DNA of 64,000 nt, taken from Apostichopus japonicus (Eukaryota > Echinodermata > Holothuroidea > Aspidochirotida > Stichopodidae). Both the position numbers and the translations under genes were made by a program. The notes under the pieces are model-generated. The model did not search any database. It saw nothing but the letters and a program-made list of their open reading frames with translations, and had not been told where the DNA came from. Positions 46,301-64,000 of the stretch are shown here, one piece after another. The stretch covers positions 1,319,001-1,383,000 of the forward strand of contig NC_092575.1 in the NCBI RefSeq assembly GCF_037975245.1. The letters run 5' to 3'. Each line of letters begins with the position of its first letter. Positions within the stretch are counted from its first letter, which is position 1.

Positions 46301-46805
46301 TTTCACTTTAACATCATGAAATAGGTGTGTAAAATTTGCGAGCAAGCTGAGTGCTGCAGAAGACAATTGTGCCTAAAAAAAAAGAACTTCTGTCTCCCCC
46401 CCCCCCCCCAAAAAAAATACGTCTCAAAACCAAGTACAATATTCCACAGAACCTGGTCACATCTAAATGAATAGTGTAGAATGTAAGAGTGTTCTGTGCT
46501 CTCTCCCCCCCCCCCCCCTCTTCCCTAAACCCTCCTACGTAAATACTTTTTGCTGTATTTAAACTATCCGACAAAGTTGAGTCAACTGTTACAAGACTTT
46601 CTTCATAGTTTGTTAAATAATACTTTTTTTGGAATGGCCTTCACAGAGAATGAATTAAATATCATGACATTTTTTTCCTTTTTACGAAGTCTTCATAGTT
46701 TTCACTCAGTTCATCAGTATGCCAGTACATAACATGATATTTTGGGGGTCTTCTACTTTTACAGTTGACCAAGCAGAAGCAGAGGAAGAGGCTAAAGAAT
46801 CATAA
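16171..46805 (+). CDS. SMTN: Smoothelin-like CH-domain protein (whole gene, spliced model)
   Basis: Twelve exons (16171-16329, 26652-26765, 28653-28728, 30021-30080, 32712-33032, 33718-33777, 35019-35117, 40340-40439, 40988-41207, 41776-41927, 43284-43408, 46765-46805) have AG acceptors and GT donors and join in phase to exactly 509 codons including the stop. Order in the protein: hydrophobic segment (about residues 8-32), acidic stretch, smoothelin signature (about 92-117), Thr/Ser-rich low-complexity linker, Lys/Glu-rich helix (about 300-350) and a type-3 CH domain (about 385-495). In known smoothelins the CH domain is C-terminal and the protein associates with the actin cytoskeleton of contractile cells; that role is assumed from the family. 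It is shorter than vertebrate smoothelin-A/B and nearer to smoothelin-like proteins. The C-terminal half is very secure; the first exon and the choice of last exon are less so. Other cassette exons in the long introns may have been missed. Confidence 0.85.
17990..18125. repeat. G-rich 12-bp minisatellite (GTAGGGGTTAGGA)n
   Basis: Around eight to nine units of GGGGTTAGGAGTA or GGGGTTGGGAGTA. Telomere-like in look (GGTTAG) and able in principle to form G-quadruplexes, but the period is 12, not 6. Confidence 0.85.
19927..20370. mobile_element. MITE-like element with AGGGATNTGCCCA ends
   Basis: Left end TTAGCAGGGATGTGCCCATG and right end (complement) GCTAATACAGGGATTTGCCC are imperfect inverted repeats. 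The interior has several CCCAGCACT repeats and a segment (GACACCCCCTCTCCCTTAGA...CCCCTCCCCCAGG) shared with the element at 6443. No coding capacity. Confidence 0.45.
24704..25255. mobile_element. MITE-like element with 28-bp inverted repeats
   Basis: GTGACTAAGCTTAAAGAGGT plus ACAGTAAG (24704-24731) is repeated inverted at 25228-25255 with one mismatch. The left end is also duplicated in tandem at 24738-24765. A TTAA lies inside the repeat at each end. About 550 bp with no coding potential. Confidence 0.6.
26652..26765 (+). CDS. SMTN: Smoothelin-like gene, acidic linker exon
   Basis: A T-rich tract and AACAG precede 38 codons (KVEEDTSSLDNEPTSQ... to TTLEKM), followed by a GTGAGA donor. Phase 0 at both ends. 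The acidic, Ser/Thr-rich peptide lies directly before the smoothelin signature exon. No domain of its own. Confidence 0.8.
28653..28728 (+). CDS. SMTN: Smoothelin-like gene, smoothelin signature exon
   Basis: A long T tract and AAACAG precede 76 nt encoding LEEATIFEDRKKIRARLREL and a basic tail, followed by a GTGAGT donor. This matches the short conserved smoothelin-family motif (LEEA..YEERR.IRA.LRELR type) found near the start of vertebrate smoothelins. It begins in phase 0 and ends in phase 1 (AGA G). Confidence 0.9.
29077..29123. repeat. 47-bp palindrome with a 1-nt centre
   Basis: ACTTGAAGCAAACAGGTGTG plus ATG (29077-29099), one base A (29100), then the exact complement (29101-29123). 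Flanks ACAGTAGGTGT and TCACTTCCACTGT extend it imperfectly. The centre TGATGACATCA is CRE/AP-1-like. It lies in an intron of the smoothelin-like gene. Confidence 0.9.
30021..30080 (+). CDS. SMTN: Smoothelin-like gene, Gly-rich 60-nt cassette exon
   Basis: CTCCTACAG precedes 60 nt that begin with a (GGA)n run and encode poly-Gly followed by DNITPTPQDDMDTG; a GTAAAA donor follows. It starts and ends in phase 1, like the exons on both sides, so including or skipping it keeps the frame. This is typical of an alternative cassette. The GGA microsatellite abuts the acceptor, so Gly number may be polymorphic. Confidence 0.65.
30573..30788. mobile_element. Short MITE-like element with TTTAAAGG ends
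   Basis: The left end TTTAAAGGCATTGAAGACTC and the complement of the right end TTTAAAGGGTGTGAAGACTC are clear inverted repeats about 215 bp apart, with TTAA at both borders as in piggyBac-type targets. The GAAGACTC core also occurs near the right end of the 24704 element. Confidence 0.55.
32165..32400 (-). pseudogene. Tail of a non-LTR retrotransposon reverse-transcriptase ORF
   Basis: The minus strand reads GNRCFAFAVPHVWNKLPESI then KLSPSIVLFKLTLKINLF, the familiar C-terminal end of many LINE ORF2 proteins (G.R.F..A.P..WN.LP..I....S...FK..LK..LF). A stop precedes it and no reverse-transcriptase catalytic region is visible, so it is a 5'-truncated copy. The 3' side ends in a (TCA)n-like run near 32050. 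Confidence 0.65.
32712..33032 (+). CDS. SMTN: Smoothelin-like gene, Thr/Ser-rich linker exon
   Basis: 321 nt after a pyrimidine-rich tract ending TTTTTGGAAG, followed by a GTGATT donor. Phase 1 at both ends. It encodes a low-complexity Thr/Ser/Lys-rich segment (GDTTDPTSFTTERKRTRASA..., ...TKTMTTTSVKSGPGMKSTQV), expected to be disordered, like the variable centre of smoothelins. Local GC is higher than in the flanking introns, supporting coding status. An open frame on the opposite strand is only its shadow. Confidence 0.85.
33121..33680 (+). repeat. 69-bp tandem repeat, each unit with a splice-donor-like GTAAGT
   Basis: Eight units of TCCGTATGTATGTCAAGCCT, GTGGATGTCCGTATGTGTGC and CCAAGTAAGTTCCATTCATC. 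CCAAGTAAGTT cores start near 33174, 33242, 33311 (changed), 33379, 33448, 33521 (changed), 33591 and 33660. It fills the intron between exons 32712-33032 and 33718-33777 of the smoothelin-like gene. Confidence 0.92.
33718..33777 (+). CDS. SMTN: Smoothelin-like gene, short Thr/Lys-rich exon
   Basis: TTTCTTAG precedes 60 nt (DKAGTKAATMKQETTTTKTE), then a GTGAGT donor. Phase 1 at both ends, so it can be skipped without frame loss. It extends the linker of the preceding exon. Confidence 0.8.
33961..34020. repeat. Inverted repeat GTTTCRATCCTAGCAGGA
   Basis: GTTTCAATCCTAGCAGGA (33961-33978) and TCCTGCTAGGATCGAAAC (34003-34020) form an 18-bp imperfect stem with a 24-nt loop containing CTTCTTCAAAGGCTGAATG. 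I believe this motif is a dispersed family in marine invertebrate genomes, but that is memory, not a search. Confidence 0.7.
34130..34745. repeat. Two tandem copies of a ~305-bp unit
   Basis: CGTCTTGAGAAACTAGTTAA near 34136 recurs near 34442, and the following GACATGGTCTCCAAG, CGAGTTGCACATCGTTTGCA and GATGAATAATCATCACAAAA segments are shared. It lies in an intron. Confidence 0.9.
35019..35117 (+). CDS. SMTN: Smoothelin-like gene, Ser-rich exon
   Basis: ATTCTCAG precedes 99 nt encoding SGDGSKSSFSKTTVSTMSSS and a further Ser run ending TDKPATGK, then a GTAAGT donor. Phase 1 at both ends. Low complexity, probably disordered and phosphorylatable. Confidence 0.8.
37150..37305. repeat. Degenerate tandem repeat of AGCAACATGTA units
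   Basis: TAGCAACATGT/GGCAACATGTCT motifs recur about every 20-50 bp with TTGG linkers. Intronic. Confidence 0.6.
39980..40195. repeat. AT-rich tract with TATATA runs
   Basis: About 200 bp of TATATATTATG-type sequence shortly before the exon at 40340. The Tyr/Ile-rich open frame in it is composition only. Confidence 0.9.
40340..40439 (+). CDS. SMTN: Smoothelin-like gene, coiled/basic exon 1
   Basis: CGACAACAG precedes 100 nt encoding PQSKFQQELEEKKKKRAEQQ and KLEQGKWKSDQEAR, then a GTAGTG donor. Phase 1 to phase 2. The charged Lys/Glu/Gln pattern suggests a long single helix or coiled coil before the CH domain. Confidence 0.85.
40988..41207 (+). CDS. SMTN: Smoothelin-like gene, coiled segment and start of CH domain
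   Basis: TTTACACCAG precedes 220 nt that continue the charged helix (RKAAYEKRKKEEEDAQKKK), pass through a Gly-rich hinge and enter the CH domain at NPATIKAKLLEWSQRCARGY; a GTAAGT donor follows. The KxxLLxWxQ..xxGYP pattern is the first helix of the smoothelin CH domain. Confidence 0.95.
41776..41927 (+). CDS. SMTN: Smoothelin-like gene, CH domain core
   Basis: CGTTCCAG precedes 152 nt, then GTAAGT. It encodes NVTIQNFSSSWCDGMAFCAV, VHSYYPDAFDFNSLDP and NFDLAFDTAE. The FSSSW.DGMAFCA..H...P..FD pattern is the diagnostic centre of smoothelin-type CH domains. Confidence 0.97.
41928..46764. other. Last introns of the smoothelin-like gene
   Basis: Between 41927 and 43284 and again between 43409 and 46765 no further exon is seen. 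G-rich runs near 41490-41510, 44185 and 46065; C runs near 46397 and 46505. AATAAA-like signals near 43628 and 45769 could serve the short 43425 end. Confidence 0.5.
43284..43425 (+). CDS. SMTN: Smoothelin-like gene, end of CH domain; alternative stop
   Basis: A CCCCCCATGTAG acceptor precedes KLADIYPLLETDDMIMMKNK and PDWKCVFTYVQALYRGLHKAA, the last helices of the CH domain. If unspliced, the frame ends GQVPS and TGA at 43423-43425. A GTCAAG donor at 43409 (after CAG) allows splicing in phase 1 to 46765. Both ends are possible; the spliced one gives a longer acidic tail. Confidence 0.93.
46765..46805 (+). CDS. SMTN: Smoothelin-like gene, candidate last exon
   Basis: CTACTTTTACAG precedes 41 nt in the right phase encoding VDQAEAEEEAKES and TAA (46803-46805). 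It would replace GQVPS at the C-terminus after the CH domain. The acidic composition and phase match support it; the upstream donor (GTCAAG) is weak. The following 2 kb would be 3' UTR, with AATAAA-type signals near 48230, 48287 and 48800. Confidence 0.6.
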
Positions 46806-49800
46806 CTTTTATGACATCACTATATCAAGGTGTTACAATAACAGGTAACAAAAGATAACAGTAGCTTGATTCGTAAGGTGCAAATGTTTGGTAGTAGTCG
46901 TGTGTGTAAGGAACCACGGAGGTGACTAGTAGAACCACGTGACTGGTACGACAGTTGGCGCATCAGTGCACCCAATCTCAAATGTGTGTTTACAGTCGCG
47001 GCTTGATCCCTAGGGTACATTTAATTCGTACGCGATCTACAAGGTGTGGCCTTCCGAATCAGTACCATAGGCGGCGGCGACTTTTACAGATCGACCATGT
47101 AATGCCAAGGTTGATCCTTGTGCAGTTGGTTTGTTATGATGTGTGTAATAAGTCGTTCTTGATGAAGGTGACCTTACAGGGTAATCATGGTCCTCACATA
47201 CGGGCCCTTGAAATAGACGTCAAGTACTTTGAAACAAAGTAATAGAGTATGTTTTTGATATATGTAGAGATGGTAAAAAGGTAGTGCCTCTGGAAGATGG
47301 AGCTATCAAGAACAGAAAAAAAAAACAGTGATGCGGTCTACATGGTTTGAACTTTATTCTAATTTTGTGACATCTTTGTTAATTCCGTAGGTATTAGATC
47401 ATTCGCGTTCACAACATGTTTTCTTTGGACTGTTCTGTAGAAGTCTTCATCTCGATGTCCATAGTGTGGATAAGATTATTAACATGCGAATGGTTTCTTT
47501 GGGTTGTAGATGGTGTTGTGATGTTATCGCCATGCCAAACGTTAGGTTATGAGCAACTACGTCCCCAAAGTATCCACTAAACCCAAGACATTTTCCCTTT
47601 CTTGGATAGATATCTTGCCTACCACAGTAGTGCGTATAGCCAATTGGGGCCTAATGTTACATTTTCATTACTTGTACATATGATCGCTTTGTTACGTTTT
47701 ACATGTTGATTCTGTGCAATGTACGCAAGGGATAAAGATGTGTTAAGACAGATATCGTAAAACATTAAAAGAAAAACTCAAATCATGAACCTCCAATGGC
47801 ATAAGCATGGTGCATGATCTTTCCTTTTGCAGGCAAACTTTAAAACTGTTTTATTTGGATGACGGGAAGGGAGATAACTTTAAGGGGCACAGGTTGAATT
47901 TATATTACGGTACTCACCATGCAAGATATGAGTTTATGTTATGTACATACTGGCTCGTGGTGTAAATATGTATTATCTTCATCGTGTCTTAATACTCTTC
48001 TTAAGAGAAGCTTTGTTATGTTTGTAGTGCAATAGCTTTTCAATTTCAGTTCTTCTATTAACTTACAATTCTTATCAAGGAATGCAACATCCGTCCGTTG
48101 CTAGAAAGTAGCCTTAAAAAGTAAGTTTTTAATAGTAATATAGTAAATATGACGTATTGTATATTGTCATGTATTAGTTTTATTCTTGCAGCTCAGAAGA
48201 GAGGAAAAGTACTTTATTATTAAATGAAATAAACAAAAACAAACATAAAAATCTCACTGGTACTGTAACTTTAGAAAAATTTATCGAATAAATATAAATC
48301 ACTTTCATATAGAATCGTATACGGCTTTATAAGGTAGTTTATATTACTAATATGTAAGATTTGACAACTCATACCATACGTAGTGTTTACATTTAGTCAC
48401 TGTACATTTAATGTCTCAGTATCAATACCAGCATCAGCATACATAATATATAGTACTAGAAGCCAAGTATCCAATGTCTACGATTGTGACAGATTTGGAA
48501 CGCACTGTTTCGCTAACCCTGAGTATGTGCATACAGAATATTGTTGAAAAATATTGGATGGAAATGTTGCCGAATTAAAGATAATTGTCAAAGTACTCTG
48601 ACCAAAAAATATTTGGAATTGTGTCATGCATTTAACTTACCTGTCTCCACAACTATAGACAACGCTTTTTTTTCTAACAAGTGACCTTTTGAGGTGTTGA
48701 CGAATGAGCTATTCCTCCGCCAAAATTTGTGCCAAAAAATAAATCGGAAATCGGACGTCATATGTTATCAGATTTGAAATTTGATTTTGTATTTTGTGGA
48801 ATAAAGAAGTTACATTGTCACTTCCTAATATTAACTGGAAGGAATTTGGTCAACGTCATTTCTGTTTGTTATTTTTACACGAATGGCTAGTAAATATTTG
48901 AATAAATCAATTAAAGAAGATTATTGGGTATGAAGATATGATATGAGTTGTAGAATGAACGCAATGTATGTTCCTACCTGTCCGTATTATTATGAAAAGG
49001 GCGGAATCAGATATCACTACTGTGCTATGCAAAAGCATGAATCATGTTTAGACAATTCGTTGAATAAATTATTTAAATATATTCAACTGCTTGGAATAGA
49101 TTTCGCTTCACAAGCAAACTTGTGTTTTTGTTTCTCAGAGCTGTTTTGTGTTTTGGTATTTTTATTTTAATTATACATTTGAACCCACGAACATGTTGAT
49201 CGTTTCTAATGACAGGCTTTCGTTTGGCCTTCTCTGCTAGGAATATCTCCCTATATCAACTGGGTTATGGACACTGACTGATGTTAAGTCCAGAGTTCAG
49301 GAGAATGAGGTGATTAGATCGTTGCGCCGATGGCCTCGTCACCTGTGACGTATGTTCCTCACTGGACTGACTGGAGTGATACATCATGACAGCGTCCGTC
49401 TCGAATCTCGAATTTATTGGTGAATCGGTAGAGATAATGTTTCACAGTACCTTCCTTTATTGTTCAAACCAAATAGCGGATGAAGCGGGGGTGGGGGAAG
49501 GAATTTAATGCTTTACCAAAAGAGATGACAATTAGAGATTCAAGATATATTTTGTTTCACCTTTAAAATAAAAATCAACTGTGTACATATAAGAATATAA
49601 TTCGGTAACAACAGTTTGAATATCTTTATCTGTTAAATGAGCATTTCGCACGGAATACAATTATTTTTTGCGTTAATATGATGATATGATAGGCTTACAC
49701 TGGTGTCGTACCGTAGTAATCTGTTCTCGCCAATTGGATTTGGACTGCATATAACATGTATACTATAACACATGACCTTCAACGGAGGTCAATCAATTTA

Positions 49801-50298
49801 AAGTGGCCAAACATTACTTTTCAAGCCAAAAGATGAGTGTATAATACCCTCTTTCTCTCACGTGACACTATATTTTCAGTAATTTAGATCCTATTTTGAT
49901 GATTGTTATGCTCTCAAGAAGGTATCCAATTTTAGTTAATATATACAATAATTTTAATTTGGTGTAAATTACTATCTTAGCCCGTTGGATTACGATTGCA
50001 TATGACATGTATGGTATAATAAATGCCCCTTGTGACGATTATTATGCCCAAACAACAAATTATCATAAAAAGAAATATCAAAAATTAATTTTATTTAATA
50101 TATACAATGACGCAATCATGTTAATTTGGTGTAAAAGATTACGTTAAGCTAATTTGGATAGGCTTATTTATTCAGCAAATACAAATTTGAGTTTAGTTTA
50201 CCAAGTTCTAAAAGTGTTACTTTGGATTAACAAAACGTTCGTCAAATAGTTAAAAACAAATTACTACAGACAACACACCACCTAAGATTAAAAAGGAC
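46806..50298. other. 3' UTR and intergenic region between convergent genes
   Basis: Holds the likely 3' UTR of the smoothelin-like gene (poly(A)-signal-like sites near 48230, 48287 and 48800) and then AT-rich spacer with two similar segments near 49730 and 49980. No gene seen. Confidence 0.5.
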
Positions 50299-50304
50299 TT
50301 TATT
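50299..50304 (-). promoter_or_regulatory. Polyadenylation signal AATAAA for the DCST-like gene
   Basis: On the minus strand AATAAA lies about 65 nt after the stop codon at 50369, giving a short 3' UTR. Position fits a poly(A) signal; no transcript evidence. Confidence 0.55.
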
Positions 50305-50368
50305 TAAGTTGATTATGAGATCTTCAACTATTCTGTGTAAGAATATCACGTCATAATGACGTATGATG

Positions 50369-63190
<12,822 letters not shown>

Positions 63191-64000
63191 TTTCGGGCAA
63201 AATTTTCTTGTACGCTCCGCGCCAACTCGTGGTGGCGCTACGCTAAGATAGTTTGCCTATAGGCTTCGCCCTTCCCTTGGCAAATTATTCGCTGCGCACC
63301 TGTTCGAATTTGTAAAGCAAACAGCAGATATCACATCATATCAGTGAGCATGAAAATGGCTGTTCCAGGATGAACAGCCTCAAAACTGTCGATGTGTGTA
63401 ATCATAGGAACCCAATTTGAATTGGGGGCTGTAACGACTTGCCCGATAAATTCAACCAAAATTTTTCGCGCGCGAAGCGCGCGTTCAACAATGCAATGTA
63501 AATATCATATAAGCAAGCATCGGTTATTTCATCGCATACCATCGTGTACCGTACGGTCCGTGGAAATTGCCCAGTATACCGCGGGATGCTAATGTACACA
63601 ACGAAATGTCTTATGTAGATGGAGAAAAGGCATGGAGGTCCAATTATGTCAAATTCTCTTTTACATTAGTAATGGCGAACTAGTCGACCAAGCTTAGAAC
63701 TTTATTTTAAGTATCAAGGAGATATTTTTTCATTTCCTTTAGCTATACATCATGGCAATTTATTTTTCTTTCAATAGGAACCACCCCCCCCCCCCCCCCG
63801 CCTCATACGCCAATGTGTGTAGTGTTCGGTTTCGGAAATATCTGCTATTATTTCATTTCCTTCAACCAAGTTTTATAATAGCCGTTATAAGAGGGTTTAA
63901 TATTTCTACACCAATAAATTAACTGTGTCTGAATTTTCGAAAATTTCCTTACCATACTTCCCTCTATACTCGTGTAGTTTTGACCGGTCTGTTAGGGGTT
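63191..64000. other. 5' flank of the DCST-like gene
   Basis: Would hold its promoter (minus-strand transcription). Contains GC-rich repeat fragments and a C-rich run near 63784-63800; no core promoter motif can be assigned. Confidence 0.45.
63467..63483. repeat. CGCGCGCGAAGCGCGCG palindrome
   Basis: A short GC palindrome in AT-rich surroundings about 280 nt upstream of the DCST-like start codon; 63200-63310 is also unusually GC-rich with GGTGGCGCTACGC-type motifs. It is likely part of a dispersed repeat rather than a promoter element. Confidence 0.5.

Overview
This is eukaryotic, AT-rich DNA. It has split genes with GT-AG introns, many microsatellites and minisatellites, and decayed transposons. 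The two genes found (a smoothelin/CH-domain protein and a DC-STAMP/DCST-family membrane protein) are animal families. The repeats resemble those of marine deuterostomes; an echinoderm, possibly a sea cucumber, is my best guess, but this is inference and not read directly from a marker gene.

Layout. (1) About 745-46805, + strand: a long-intron smoothelin-like gene. Exons at 16171, 26652, 28653, 30021, 32712, 33718, 35019, 40340, 40988, 41776, 43284 and 46765 join with matching codon phases into one 508-codon frame: an N-terminal hydrophobic segment, a smoothelin signature, a Thr/Ser-rich linker, a basic/acidic coiled stretch and a C-terminal calponin-homology (CH) domain. A second possible first exon is at 745-924. 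There are two possible 3' ends: read-through stop at 43425, or spliced last exon at 46765. (2) 50369-63190, - strand: a convergent 12-exon gene for a DC-STAMP/DCST-type multi-pass membrane protein. All 11 junctions are in phase and the total is exactly 1302 codons including the stop. It has an unusual ~640-residue basic, proline- and serine-rich cytosolic N-terminal extension and a Cys-rich RING-like tail. The genes end about 3.5 kb apart, tail to tail.

The introns carry most of the rest. A 4.8-kb PIF/Harbinger-type transposon (5281-10054) has broken copies of both of its genes and a nested U2 snRNA-like SINE-like sequence. There are several MITE-like inverted-repeat elements, a LINE 3' tail, a 47-bp near-perfect palindrome and many tandem arrays. 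Two arrays are notable because each unit carries a consensus 5' splice site (GTAAGT). One of these (51985-52410) is a tandem amplification of the 3' end of a DCST exon together with its donor site.

The two genes need not work together. Smoothelin-type CH proteins associate with actin in muscle and other contractile cells. DCST-family proteins act in cell-cell and gamete fusion. Expression, start sites and alternative exons are inferred from sequence only.
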